This document shows, piece by piece, positions 26,431 to 35,660 of a stretch of 64,000 bases of DNA. The notes beneath the pieces are model-generated. The model was not told where the DNA came from. It saw nothing but the letters and a program-made list of their open reading frames with translations, and searched no databases. Location: the NCBI RefSeq assembly GCF_001280515.1, contig NZ_LBIQ01000028.1, positions 186,001 through 250,000 on the forward strand, in the 5' to 3' direction. Within the stretch, counting starts at the first letter, position 1. Each line of letters starts with the position of its first letter. Made by a program: the position numbers and the translations under genes. The stretch comes from Mangrovimonas sp. ST2L15. GTDB lineage: Bacteria; Bacteroidota; Bacteroidia; Flavobacteriales; Flavobacteriaceae.

Positions 26431-27384
26431 TTAAAACAATTCTGATGCAATAGCCTTAATGTTGTCACTTTTTCCCATGGAATAATAATGCAGCACGGGC
26501 ACACCAGCTTCCAACAATTCTTTGGATTGATTGATACACCATTCAATACCAACCTGCCTGACGTCTTTATTATCCTTACAGTTCTCTACAGCATCTATAA
26601 GTTCTTGAGGCAAATCAATTTTAAAAACCTGTGGAAGCACCTGCAAATGACGCTTTACGGCAATAGGTTTTATCCCCGGAATAATAGGCACATCAATTCC
26701 TGCAAGTTTGGCCGCCTCCACAAATTCAAAGTATTTTTTATTATCAAAAAACATTTGTGTAACCACATAATCAGCTCCGGCTTCCACCTTTTGTTTTAGC
26801 CGTTTTAAATCTGATTGCAATGAAGGAGCTTCAATATGTTTTTCTGGATAACCTGCCACTCCGATACAAAAATCTGCCTTATCACTCGCTTCAATAACAT
26901 CATGAAGGTAATGCCCTTTATTTAGATTTTGGATTTGTTCTACCAAATCAGTAGCATAGGTATGACCGCCCTTAGTGGGTTCGAAGTATTTTTGGTGACT
27001 CATAGCATCACCTCGAAGTGCCATAACATTTTCAATTCCCAGATAATGACAATCTACTAGCAAATACTCGGTTTCTTCTTTAGTGAAACCACCACACAAC
27101 ACATGCGGTACGGTATCCACATCATATTTATGTTGAAGCGAAGCACAAATACCTACCGTTCCAGGACGCATTCTCGTTATTTTGCGGTCTAGTAACCCAT
27201 CTTTTTCTATATAGACATATTGTTCCCGGGATGTAGTGACATCAATAAAAGGAGGCTTGAACTCCATTAATGGGTCAATGTTGTTATATAATTCCTGAAT
27301 GTTGCTACCCTTGGTAGGCGGAATGATTTCGAAAGAAAATAAGGTTTTGCCTTTAGCTTGTTTAATATGTTCGGTTACCTTCAT
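26431..27384 (-). CDS. metF: Methylenetetrahydrofolate reductase
   Basis: The protein is 317 aa. It reduces 5,10-methylene-THF to 5-methyl-THF, the methyl donor for MetH. FAD/folate barrel motifs are present: FSFEIIPPTKGSN (catalytic Glu), 'FIDVTTSREQ', 'NVMALRGDA', 'IGVAGYPEKH', 'VTQMFFDN' and 'PIIPGIKPI'. It is downstream of the split metH genes and a 29-codon small frame, and probably belongs to the SAM-riboswitch transcript. Confidence 0.97.
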   Translation of the reverse strand: MKVTEHIKQAKGKTLFSFEIIPPTKGSNIQELYNNIDPLMEFKPPFIDVTTSREQYVYIEKDGLLDRKITRMRPGTVGICASLQHKYDVDTVPHVLCGGFTKEETEYLLVDCHYLGIENVMALRGDAMSHQKYFEPTKGGHTYATDLVEQIQNLNKGHYLHDVIEASDKADFCIGVAGYPEKHIEAPSLQSDLKRLKQKVEAGADYVVTQMFFDNKKYFEFVEAAKLAGIDVPIIPGIKPIAVKRHLQVLPQVFKIDLPQELIDAVENCKDNKDVRQVGIEWCINQSKELLEAGVPVLHYYSMGKSDNIKAIASELF

Positions 27385-27407
27385 AATGCGTCATAGCCAA
27401 ACCCAAT

Positions 27408-27497
27408 CTAAGTCGTTAGGTAAGCCATCAACAAGGAAACTGCAGTCATTAAAACTAACTGAACAGCAAAGCGTATTTCTAATCTGAATTTACTCAT
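27408..27497 (-). CDS. Possible 29-aa membrane peptide between metH(C) and metF
   Basis: ATG at 27497-27495, TAG at 27410-27408. The product begins MSKFRLEIRFAVQL and continues as one hydrophobic helix (about residues 10-28, with VLMTAVSLLMAYLT) after a basic N terminus (positive-inside). It fits into the 188-bp gap between metH(C) and metF. It may be a real small membrane protein or a chance frame. Confidence 0.4.
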   Translation of the reverse strand: MSKFRLEIRFAVQLVLMTAVSLLMAYLTT

Positions 27498-27572
27498 GAT
27501 TTTTCCTTTTTTTGACTATACGAACTTAGCTTATAATTTGGATTTCTATTTTAATTTAATTCTATTTAATGG

Positions 27573-30269
27573 TTAAGTTTCTGCCAAGTTTGGATTAAGC
27601 CATTTCCTGGCTTCATCCTCATTTATCTGTCTTCTTTTGGCATAATCCTTTAACTGATCTGTTGTAATTTTCCCCAAACCAAAATACTTGGCTTCTGGAT
27701 TTCCAAAATAATATCCACTTACACTGGCTGCAGGCCACATGGCTAAGCTTTCAGTAAGTTTTACACCTATGTTTTCTTCAACACGTAACAGATTCCAAAT
27801 GGTATGTTTCTCCAAATGGTCTGGACATGCTGGATAACCAGGTGCTGGACGAATCCCTTTATAGGCTTCGGAAATCAATTCTTCGTTGGATAAGGTTTCT
27901 TCAGAAGCATAACCCCAAAATTTAGTTCTTACCTCTTGATGTAAATATTCGGCAAAGGCTTCTGCAAGTCTATCTGCCAAAGCTTTGATCATAATAGCAT
28001 TGTAATCATCGTGATTTTTCTCAAAATCTTTGGCCAATTCCTCAGTCCCAAATCCTGCGGTTACACAAAAGGCACCCATATAATCTGATTTTCCCTCCGC
28101 TTTTGGAGCTACAAAATCTGCCAAAGCAAAATTAGGAACCCCTTCCCGTTTCTTAAGTTGTTGACGTAAAGTCAAGAATGTTTCCAATACATTTCCTTGC
28201 TCATCATACAACTCAATGTCATCATCATTGATGCTATTTGCAGAAAACAATCCGAAGACCGCTTTAGCTTTTAATAGCTTTTCATCAAACACTTTTTGAA
28301 GTAAAATTTTAGCATCAGAAAAAAGCTCAGAGGCCTGTTTACCAACCACACCATCGGTTAAAATATCAGGGTACTTTCCATGCAAATCCCAACTTCTAAA
28401 AAATGGGCTCCAATCAATGTAATCCTCTAATAAGGTGATATCAAGCGACTCTAAAACTTGAACTCCCAATTGATTAGGTTTTACAAGTTCTGAGGAACTC
28501 CAATCTATTTGAAATTTATTTTCTCTTGCGGCTTCAATTGAAATGTATTCCTTTTGTTTTCCTCGCTTTAAAAATTGCTCACGGAATTTCTCATACTCTT
28601 CCCTAATTTGATCTTTATAAACACGGCTGTCCTTTTGCAAGAGATTCCCAACCACGGTTACTGCTCGGGACGCATCATTGACATGCACGACTGTATTCGA
28701 GTAATTCGGCGCTATCTTCACTGCGGAATGTGCTCTAGAGGTGGTGGCTCCTCCTATCATCAAAGGAATATTGAAATTTTGCTTTTCCATTTCCTGAGAC
28801 ACATAAACCATCTCGTCTAAGGACGGAGTAATCAACCCACTTAAACCGATGACATCTACATTCTCCTTTTTAGCAATTTCAATAATTTTTTCTGGGGGTA
28901 CCATAACCCCTAAATCCACTATTTCATAATTGTTACATCCCAAAACCACACTAACGATGTTCTTCCCAATATCATGGACATCCCCTTTTACAGTGGCCAT
29001 AAGAATTTTTCCATTTGATCTTTGGGCATCACTTTTTTCAGCCTCAATAAAAGGTTGTAGATAAGCAACCGCCTTTTTCATCACTCTTGCCGACTTAACA
29101 ACCTGTGGCAAGAACATTTTCCCACTACCGAACAAATCACCAACCACATTCATCCCTGCCATCAAATGACCTTCAATGACTTCAATAGGACGTTCCACTG
29201 ATTGTCGCGCTTCTTCCACATCTTCCACAATAAAGGCATCTATTCCTTTTACCAATGCATGGGTTATTCGATCTTGCAACGGGTCATTTCTCCACTCTTG
29301 GGTTTTAACCTCACCCTCCTTTTTTTGATCCTTTACTGTCTCGGCAAAATCCAATAAACGCTCTGTCGCATCATCCCGTCTATCAAACAGTACATCCTCA
29401 ACATGCTCTAAAAGGTCCTTTGGAATTTCATCATAAACTTCCAACATGGTTGGGTTAACAATACCCAAATTCATCCCATGTTGAATGGCATGGTATAAAA
29501 AAGCGGCATTGATAGCTTCACGAACAACATTATTCCCTCTAAAGGAAAAAGACACATTACTAACTCCTCCAGAAACATTTGCATATGGAAGGTTTTCTCT
29601 AATCCATTTGGTGGCATTGAAAAAATCCAAAGCATTCAACCGGTGCTCATCCATTCCTGTTGCAACGGGAAAAATATTGGGATCGAAGATGATATCCTCT
29701 GGCGGAAAATTCACCTGATTCACCAATATGTCATAGGACCTTTTGCAAATATCAATTCGGCGTTGATAGGTATCTGCCTGACCTTCTTCATCAAATGCCA
29801 TTACAATGACAGCAGCACCATAGCGCTTGATCAACTTAGCATGATGGATAAAGGTGTCCTCACCTTCTTTAAGACTAATGGAATTCACCACCGATTTTCC
29901 TTGAACCACTTGTAATCCTGCCTCGATAATTTCCCATTTGGAACTATCAATCATCACTGGCACTCTTGCAATATCTGGTTCTGATGCAATTAGATTTAGG
30001 AAGGTCACCATAGCTTGTTTGCCATCCAACATACCTTCATCCATATTTACATCAATAATCTGTGCACCTCCTTCCACTTGATCTCTAGCAACATCCAAAG
30101 CTTCGGTATAATTTTCTTCTTTAATCAACCGAAGAAATTTTCGGGAGCCAGTAACATTGGTTCGCTCTCCTACATTAATAAAATTACTTTCAGGGGTCAC
30201 AATGAGTGGCTCCAACCCCGAAAGTTTTAAATATTTCATTTTATTTTTAGACATAATATTCCCTTTCAT
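27573..30269 (-). CDS. metH: Methionine synthase, C-terminal part (pterin, B12 and reactivation domains)
   Basis: The protein is 898 aa. The pterin-binding domain covers about 20-290 ([18 protein letters not shown], '[13 protein letters not shown]', 'MIDSSKWE'). The cobalamin domains cover about 330-560, with B12-ligand motif DVHDIGKN. The SAM-dependent reactivation domain covers about 570-898 ([15 protein letters not shown]). The homocysteine-binding domain is on the separate upstream gene. The stop of that gene and this ATG share one base (TAATG), so the two are translationally coupled. A second start at 30254 ([11 protein letters not shown]) is equally possible. The split form is common in Flavobacteriaceae from memory. 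Confidence 0.95.
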   Translation of the reverse strand: MKGNIMSKNKMKYLKLSGLEPLIVTPESNFINVGERTNVTGSRKFLRLIKEENYTEALDVARDQVEGGAQIIDVNMDEGMLDGKQAMVTFLNLIASEPDIARVPVMIDSSKWEIIEAGLQVVQGKSVVNSISLKEGEDTFIHHAKLIKRYGAAVIVMAFDEEGQADTYQRRIDICKRSYDILVNQVNFPPEDIIFDPNIFPVATGMDEHRLNALDFFNATKWIRENLPYANVSGGVSNVSFSFRGNNVVREAINAAFLYHAIQHGMNLGIVNPTMLEVYDEIPKDLLEHVEDVLFDRRDDATERLLDFAETVKDQKKEGEVKTQEWRNDPLQDRITHALVKGIDAFIVEDVEEARQSVERPIEVIEGHLMAGMNVVGDLFGSGKMFLPQVVKSARVMKKAVAYLQPFIEAEKSDAQRSNGKILMATVKGDVHDIGKNIVSVVLGCNNYEIVDLGVMVPPEKIIEIAKKENVDVIGLSGLITPSLDEMVYVSQEMEKQNFNIPLMIGGATTSRAHSAVKIAPNYSNTVVHVNDASRAVTVVGNLLQKDSRVYKDQIREEYEKFREQFLKRGKQKEYISIEAARENKFQIDWSSSELVKPNQLGVQVLESLDITLLEDYIDWSPFFRSWDLHGKYPDILTDGVVGKQASELFSDAKILLQKVFDEKLLKAKAVFGLFSANSINDDDIELYDEQGNVLETFLTLRQQLKKREGVPNFALADFVAPKAEGKSDYMGAFCVTAGFGTEELAKDFEKNHDDYNAIMIKALADRLAEAFAEYLHQEVRTKFWGYASEETLSNEELISEAYKGIRPAPGYPACPDHLEKHTIWNLLRVEENIGVKLTESLAMWPAASVSGYYFGNPEAKYFGLGKITTDQLKDYAKRRQINEDEARKWLNPNLAET

Positions 30270-31270
30270 TAAACAGCTGCCCCAATACTTCTAGGTTCAT
30301 ATTTGGCAGCAACCTCAACAATAGCCTTTATATGTTCTGGTGTTGTTCCGCAACAACCACCAATAATATTAATTAAACCATCCTTTAAATAGGATTCTAT
30401 CAAAACTTGCATCTCTTTGGCTGACTGGTCATATTCCCCAAATGCATTTGGTAATCCCGCGTTAGGATGTGCTGAAACCATAAAATCCGTGGCATGAGAC
30501 AATCTTTGAAGATACGGTTTTAATTGATCGGCTCCCAAAGCACAATTGAATCCGACACTTAATAAAGGCACATGGGAAATGGAGGTTAAAAATGCTTCAA
30601 CCGTTTGCCCTGAGAGGGTTCTTCCTGAAGCATCTGTAATAGTTCCTGATACCATAACTGGAATATCAATCTGGCGTTCTTCCTTTACTTCTTCTATAGC
30701 AAAAAGTGCAGCCTTTGCGTTTAGGGTATCAAAAATAGTTTCTACTAAAAGGATATCAACACCCCCATCGATTAAGGCTTCTACCTGTTCTTTATAGGCT
30801 ATTCGAAGTTCTTCAAAAGTGATGGCTCTAAATTCTGGTCTATTTACATCAGGAGATAAACTAGCCGTCCTATTTGTTGGCCCAATACTTCCAGCAACAA
30901 AACGAGGCTTGTCTGGATTTTCTGCTGTAAACTTATCGGCCACTTCCTTTGCAATCCTAGCTGATTCATAATTCAGATCATAAACCAAATCTTCCATATG
31001 ATAATCGGCCATCCCCACCGTTGTACTTGAAAACGTATTGGTTTCAACAATATCAGCTCCCGCTTCAAAATACTTAGCGTGTACTTCGGCAATTGCATTG
31101 GGTTGGGTCAAAGACAGTAAATCGTTATTACCTTTTAAAGGATATGGAAACTCTTTAAATCGTTCTCCACGGAAATCTTCTTCAGTAAATTTATAGCGTT
31201 GCAACATGGTTCCCATGGCACCATCTAAAACCAAAATTCGATTTTGTAACGCTTGTTTGAGTTTTGACAT
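30269..31270 (-). CDS. metH: Methionine synthase, N-terminal homocysteine S-methyltransferase part
   Basis: The protein is 333 aa, Hcy-binding domain only. DGAMGTMLQ at the N terminus, the first zinc Cys in [13 protein letters not shown] and the Cys pair in [11 protein letters not shown] form the zinc site that activates homocysteine thiolate. It works with the separately encoded pterin/B12 part downstream. It is the first gene after the SAM-I riboswitch at 31320-31422. Confidence 0.95.
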   Translation of the reverse strand: MSKLKQALQNRILVLDGAMGTMLQRYKFTEEDFRGERFKEFPYPLKGNNDLLSLTQPNAIAEVHAKYFEAGADIVETNTFSSTTVGMADYHMEDLVYDLNYESARIAKEVADKFTAENPDKPRFVAGSIGPTNRTASLSPDVNRPEFRAITFEELRIAYKEQVEALIDGGVDILLVETIFDTLNAKAALFAIEEVKEERQIDIPVMVSGTITDASGRTLSGQTVEAFLTSISHVPLLSVGFNCALGADQLKPYLQRLSHATDFMVSAHPNAGLPNAFGEYDQSAKEMQVLIESYLKDGLINIIGGCCGTTPEHIKAIVEVAAKYEPRSIGAAV

Positions 31271-31301
31271 TTTAATATATATTTAAATGTCATCAGGAAA
31301 G

Positions 31302-31316
31302 GAGTGGAATTTACTC
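31302..31316 (-). promoter_or_regulatory. Possible expression-platform element of the metH riboswitch
   Basis: GAGTAAATTCCACTC forms a small GAGT/ACTC hairpin directly after the aptamer. Its TAAATTCCACTC copies 11 of 12 bases of the aptamer's own TAAATTCTACTC (J3/4 to P4 region). No T-run follows, so control would be translational or through an unseen partner. Confidence 0.4.
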
Positions 31317-31319
31317 GGG

Positions 31320-31422
31320 GTTATCTGTCTCTAAAAAATCAGAGTAGAATTTAGCACCTTCTTTAAGAATAAAGGGTTGCTAAGGCTTCAACGGGTCTAG
31401 TCCCTCTGCCTTTCGTGATAAC
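31320..31422 (-). promoter_or_regulatory. SAM-I (S-box) riboswitch upstream of metH
   Basis: On the minus strand P1 GTTATC (31422-31417) pairs with GATAAC (31325-31320). Between them are the family landmarks GGCAGAGGGACTAGACCC (P2/kink-turn), GAAGCCTTAGCAACC and GAAGGTGCTAAATTC, and P4 CTCT...AGAG. This is the SAM-I consensus. It lies 50 bp before the metH N-terminal gene and should turn off metH-metF when SAM is plentiful. The remainder of the gap to cysM (31423-31479) shows nothing. Confidence 0.93.
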
Positions 31423-31479
31423 ATCATTACATTTTAGAACTGCGGCAAAATAACGCAATAAAAATGGGATAACCAATTT

Positions 31480-32370
31480 TTATTCAAACAAATCAGAAGA
31501 CAAATACCTATCTCCAATATCACAAATAATAGCCACAATCACCCCTGAATCAATACGTTCTGCTACTTTTAAGGCAGAGGCAACCGCCCCTCCACTACTC
31601 ATACCAGCAAATACGCCTTCTTCTTTAGCTAACTTTTTAGCTGTTTCCTTTGCATCATCCTCACTGACCTCTATGACTTGATCGACCTTTTCCCTTTTAA
31701 ATATTTTGGGCAAATAAGCCTCTGGCCACTTTCTAATCCCTGGAATTTTTGCTCCGTCCTTGGGTTGCGCTCCTACAATTTGTATGAGCGGATTTTGTTC
31801 CTTTAAATAGGTTGACACCCCCATGATCGTCCCAGTCGTTCCCATCGCAGAAACAAAATGGGTAACTTCCCCATGAGTGTCGTTCCAAATTTCTGGACCC
31901 GTTGATTTGTAATGTGCTTTCCAGTTATCGTCATTAGCAAATTGATTTAACATGAAATACCCCTTTTCTTCATGAAGTTTCTCCGCCAAGTCACGAGACC
32001 CTTCGATTCCCTCATCTGCAGGAGTTAAAATAAGTTCCGCTCCATAAGCTCTCATTGTCTTAATCCGTTCTTCGGTAGAGTTTTCTGGCATAATTAAAAC
32101 CATATTCACGCCTAACAACTTAGCAATAAATGCCAATGCAATTCCCGTATTTCCACTGGTGGCCTCTACAAGCGTATCACCAGGTTTTATGTCTCCTCTT
32201 ATTAATGCTTCAGAAATCATGTTGAAAGCAGCGCGGTCCTTGACACTACCGCCTGGATTCTTCCCTTCTAATTTCAAAAACAATCGGACACCTTCCTTCT
32301 GGAGTATGTTTTGAACCTCCACCATGGGTGTATTTCCAATTAAATCGGTAATAGATTGACTATTTATCAT
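31480..32370 (-). CDS. cysM: Cysteine synthase (CysM type)
   Basis: The protein is 296 aa, PLP fold type II. The Lys is in GGSVKDRAA, with the substrate loop VEATSGNTG, the phosphate-binding SAMGTTGTIMG and SSGGAVAS near the end. It joins O-acetylserine with sulfide. The start overlaps the cysE end by 11 bp. CysK or CysM naming is from overall pattern; both do the same reaction, and CysM forms may also take thiosulfate. Confidence 0.92.
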   Translation of the reverse strand: MINSQSITDLIGNTPMVEVQNILQKEGVRLFLKLEGKNPGGSVKDRAAFNMISEALIRGDIKPGDTLVEATSGNTGIALAFIAKLLGVNMVLIMPENSTEERIKTMRAYGAELILTPADEGIEGSRDLAEKLHEEKGYFMLNQFANDDNWKAHYKSTGPEIWNDTHGEVTHFVSAMGTTGTIMGVSTYLKEQNPLIQIVGAQPKDGAKIPGIRKWPEAYLPKIFKREKVDQVIEVSEDDAKETAKKLAKEEGVFAGMSSGGAVASALKVAERIDSGVIVAIICDIGDRYLSSDLFE

Positions 32371-33097
32371 GCCTTTTTGTACTAATTTTTATTTCAGATT
32401 GATAGGTCACCAAGGAATTTGGGGGTACTGATTGTGTAATCCATACATTCGCACCAATGGTGCTATTGGCTCCAATAACGATATCACCACCCAAGATAGT
32501 GGCATTGGCATATATAGTTACATTGTCTTCAATGGTAGGATGTCTTTTTATTTGCGCTAAATCCTTTTTCACCGATAAACCTCCTAATGTAACACCTTGG
32601 TAAATTTTCACTTGGCTTTTAATAATGGCCGTTTCGCCAATAACGATACCCGTTCCGTGGTCAATAAAAAAGGATTCTCCAATGGTAGCTCCCGGGTGGA
32701 TATCAATACCCGTTTTCCCGTGGATGTACTCACTCATCATTCTAGCAACAATGGGCAAGCCCAAATGTAAGATTTCATGACTCACCCTATGAACAGCAAT
32801 GGCATGAAACCCTGGATAAGCCAAATATATTTCTTGAAGCCCTACACAAGCGGGATCATTTTTTTCAGTTGCCAAAGCATCCAAGTGAATGGCACATTTG
32901 ATTTGTGGCAATTTCCCTAAAAATTGCTCCCAGACGGATTCTAGATTTTCATGTTGGAATTCAGAAGCAATAACAAAAAATTGCTCTTTCAGGTTTCCTA
33001 GCTCCTTTTGAAATGACTCCTCCTCATCAAATAAAGCGTAAAATAACTCCCTAGTAAAGGTTTTTACATTTTCCTTGATTCTTAAATTTATTTGCAT
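32360..33097 (-). CDS. cysE: Serine O-acetyltransferase
   Basis: The protein is 245 aa. An N-terminal helical domain (about 1-100) is followed by a left-handed beta helix of hexapeptide repeats (IHPGATIGESFFIDHGTGIVIGETAII and on). Catalytic DxxxxxH is AIAVHRVSHE and FIDHGTG. It makes O-acetylserine for CysM. The tail is short and the canonical C-terminal Ile that binds CysK is absent (ends KRHDK). The gene is translationally linked to cysM. Confidence 0.95.
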   Translation of the reverse strand: MQINLRIKENVKTFTRELFYALFDEEESFQKELGNLKEQFFVIASEFQHENLESVWEQFLGKLPQIKCAIHLDALATEKNDPACVGLQEIYLAYPGFHAIAVHRVSHEILHLGLPIVARMMSEYIHGKTGIDIHPGATIGESFFIDHGTGIVIGETAIIKSQVKIYQGVTLGGLSVKKDLAQIKRHPTIEDNVTIYANATILGGDIVIGANSTIGANVWITQSVPPNSLVTYQSEIKISTKRHDK

Positions 33098-33166
33098 GGA
33101 TGGCTTTTATCGGTTGAATGTATAAATTTACTATACACGATTCATAAATCTTCTTAATACTTCCAT

Positions 33167-33204
33167 AAAAAAAAGCTCCCTTTTGAACTAAATCAACAGG
33201 GAGC
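33167..33204 (-). terminator. Rho-independent terminator after the sulfate-reduction operon
   Basis: GCTCCC (33175-33180) and GGGAGC (33199-33204) pair with an 18-base loop; the minus strand then has TTTTTTTT. It closes the operon that ends in the ferredoxin reductase gene at 33223. Confidence 0.8.
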
Positions 33205-33222
33205 CAAACCAACTAAAAAAAC

Positions 33223-34272
33223 TTAATCAATGGCTTGAACCACTGCTTTTGGGGCTTCCTTTCTACTTCCGTCAAAACCATCCACGCCACTTACTGTTGT
33301 ATATTTTAGGACATATTTTTTTCCTGGATTGATAATTTTATAAGCCGACTGACACATTAAAGTGGCCTCATGGAATCCACATAGAATCAATTTTAACTTT
33401 CCTTCATAGGTGTTGACATCTCCAATGGCAAATACGCCAGGAATGTTTGTTTGATAATCCAACGTATCTACCTTGATAGCATTTTTTTCAATCTCCAGAC
33501 CCCAATTAGCTATAGGGCCTAACTTTGGTGAAAGTCCAAATAGTGGGATGAAATGATCTGCCTCCAAGACGTACTCCTCCCCTTCTTTAGTGATGGTCAA
33601 TCCTTCAACATGTTCAGCACCATGAATAGCCGTTACTTCTGCAGGTGTTATTAAATTTATTTTCCCTAATAATTTTAGTTCCTTCACCTTTTCTACAGAA
33701 TCCAAAGCCCCTCTAAACTCATTTCTTCTATGAAATAGGGTTACCTCTTCAGCAATATCTGCAAGGAAAATACTCCAATCTAAAGCAGAATCACCTCCGC
33801 CCGAAATGACGACTTTCTTACCTCTATATATTTCTGGATTCTTAATAAAATAATCAACCCCTTTTTCTTCATAAAAGGCTAAATTATCCATCAATGGCTT
33901 TCTAGGTTCAAAACTACCAAGCCCTCCTGCAATGGCGACAATTGGGGCGTGGTGCTTGGTCCCCTTATTGGTGGTTACAATAAAAGAGTCATCTTCCAAT
34001 TTCTCAATAGTTTCAGCACGTTCACCTAAAGTGAATCCGGGTTCAAACTGCTTTCCTTGTTCCAATAAATTTTTGGTCAAGTCTCCAGCTAATATTTCTG
34101 GAAAACCGGGAATATCGTAAATAGGTTTTTTAGGATAAATCTCAGAACACTGCCCACCTGGTTGAGGCAATGCATCTATTAAATGACATTTCAATTTCAA
34201 CAATCCAGCTTCAAACACGGTAAATAGTCCCGTAGGTCCTGCTCCAATAATCAGGATGTCAGTTTTAATCAT
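33223..34272 (-). CDS. Ferredoxin/flavodoxin-NADP reductase, thioredoxin-reductase-like type
   Basis: The protein is 349 aa, a two-dinucleotide-domain flavoprotein. The FAD site is GAGPTG (10-15), the NADP site is SGGGDSALDW and the second FAD contact is VFAIGDVNTYEGKLKL. The CxxC disulfide of thioredoxin reductase is absent, as in TrxR-like FNRs. As last gene of the sulfite-reduction operon it probably supplies electrons from NADPH through ferredoxin to the sulfite reductase, which lacks its own flavoprotein subunit. Confidence 0.9.
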   Translation of the reverse strand: MIKTDILIIGAGPTGLFTVFEAGLLKLKCHLIDALPQPGGQCSEIYPKKPIYDIPGFPEILAGDLTKNLLEQGKQFEPGFTLGERAETIEKLEDDSFIVTTNKGTKHHAPIVAIAGGLGSFEPRKPLMDNLAFYEEKGVDYFIKNPEIYRGKKVVISGGGDSALDWSIFLADIAEEVTLFHRRNEFRGALDSVEKVKELKLLGKINLITPAEVTAIHGAEHVEGLTITKEGEEYVLEADHFIPLFGLSPKLGPIANWGLEIEKNAIKVDTLDYQTNIPGVFAIGDVNTYEGKLKLILCGFHEATLMCQSAYKIINPGKKYVLKYTTVSGVDGFDGSRKEAPKAVVQAID

Positions 34273-34285
34273 AACAAGGTTTTGT

Positions 34286-34861
34286 TTATTCTATTAATCT
34301 TTTAGTGAATTCGTTCAAGGCACTAACTTTATAGGCAAAGTCGCCTTTTAGCGTTTGTCGGTACCTGTTTAAGTTCTGCACCAGGTCATCAATATTTTCG
34401 GGAAGTACTTCCTCAAAAAACTGTCGTAATCTTTTGGCAGTAGTGGGAGATTTCCCATTGGTTGAAATGGCTATTTTCACATGGCCTTTGGTCACAATAC
34501 CTCCCAAATAAAAATCACATAATTCTGGAGTGTCTGCTACGTTAACCAATAAATTTCTTGCTTTGGTATCATCATGAATTTGTTTGTTGACCAAGAATTT
34601 ATCTGTTGCGGCAATCACCATATCCACATCGGTTAAAAAAGCGTCGTCATAAGCCATATGTATCAGCTGAACATCAAACTTCTCAGCCAATTCCTTCACT
34701 TCCTTTTTAAACTGAATAGCCAACATGGTTACCTTAGCGTTCGGGCTTGATTTTAATAAAAAGGTTAATTTTTCCAATGCCACATTTCCTCCTCCTACAA
34801 TCAATGTATGAAGCACATGCATTTTTAAAAATACAGGGTATAAATTATTTCTCTCTTTCAT
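34286..34861 (-). CDS. Precorrin-2 dehydrogenase / sirohydrochlorin ferrochelatase (CysG N-type, Met8-like)
   Basis: The protein is 191 aa. The NAD-binding start LIVGGGNVALEKLTFLL and the conserved VAATDK-like IAATDKFLVN fit the Met8/CysG-N family. It oxidises precorrin-2 and inserts iron to make siroheme, the cofactor of sulfite reductase. It lies 13 bp after cobA. Confidence 0.92.
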   Translation of the reverse strand: MKERNNLYPVFLKMHVLHTLIVGGGNVALEKLTFLLKSSPNAKVTMLAIQFKKEVKELAEKFDVQLIHMAYDDAFLTDVDMVIAATDKFLVNKQIHDDTKARNLLVNVADTPELCDFYLGGIVTKGHVKIAISTNGKSPTTAKRLRQFFEEVLPENIDDLVQNLNRYRQTLKGDFAYKVSALNEFTKRLIE

Positions 34862-34874
34862 AAATCCTCGCTTA

Positions 34875-35660
34875 TTATGCTACATTTTGATTGGCGTTTA
34901 AGTGAATTTGGTTTGCCAAAGAATTCAACTTAGATCTTTGACTCACTACTTCACCAACTACAATAATAGCAGGGTTTGACAATGATTTCTCTCTAACAAT
35001 GTCTTCAATGGTTTTCACAGTTCCTACCCCAAACTTTTCTTCTGGGGTGGTTCCATTTTGAATAATAGCCACAGGAACATCCTGTTTCCCAAAAGATGAA
35101 AACACCTCCATAATCTGGGTTAATTTTCCCATACCCATTAAAATTACTACAGTAGCTGTAGATTGAGCTGCCAGTAGGATATCATTAGACATTTCGTGTG
35201 ACTTGGTGGTTCCTGTAATCACCCAAAAACTTTCGGAGCTACCACGCTTGGTCAATGGGATACCCTGATAGGCAGGAACAGCCAAAGCCGAAGTAATACC
35301 GGGAACTACATAAGATTCAACCCCAAACTTTTGAACATAATCAATCTCTTCTGATCCCCTGCCAAAAATAAAAGGGTCACCACCTTTCAAACGAACCACA
35401 TGGCCTTTTTGAAAAGCCCTTTGCACAATCAATTCGTTAATTTGTTCTTGCTGATACCTGTAGCAACCTTTTCGCTTCCCAACATAAATAAGTTCGGCAT
35501 TTTGAGAAGCATATTTTAGCAACTGCTTATTGATTAAGGCATCATACAAAATCACATTTGCAGATTCTATGGCCTTAATACCTTTCAAGGTTATCAATTC
35601 TTCATCTCCAGGTCCTGCACCAACAACTGTTAGCTTAGGTACTACATTAACTCGCTTCAT
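34875..35660 (-). CDS. cobA: Uroporphyrinogen-III C-methyltransferase
   Basis: The protein is 261 aa. Motifs are VGAGPGDEELITLKG, the SAM-binding VRLKGGDPFIFGRGSEE and 'VVPGITSALAVPAYQGIPLT'. It makes precorrin-2 for siroheme. The gene overlaps the sulfite reductase 3' end by 14 bp. Confidence 0.95.
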   Translation of the reverse strand: MKRVNVVPKLTVVGAGPGDEELITLKGIKAIESANVILYDALINKQLLKYASQNAELIYVGKRKGCYRYQQEQINELIVQRAFQKGHVVRLKGGDPFIFGRGSEEIDYVQKFGVESYVVPGITSALAVPAYQGIPLTKRGSSESFWVITGTTKSHEMSNDILLAAQSTATVVILMGMGKLTQIMEVFSSFGKQDVPVAIIQNGTTPEEKFGVGTVKTIEDIVREKSLSNPAIIVVGEVVSQRSKLNSLANQIHLNANQNVA

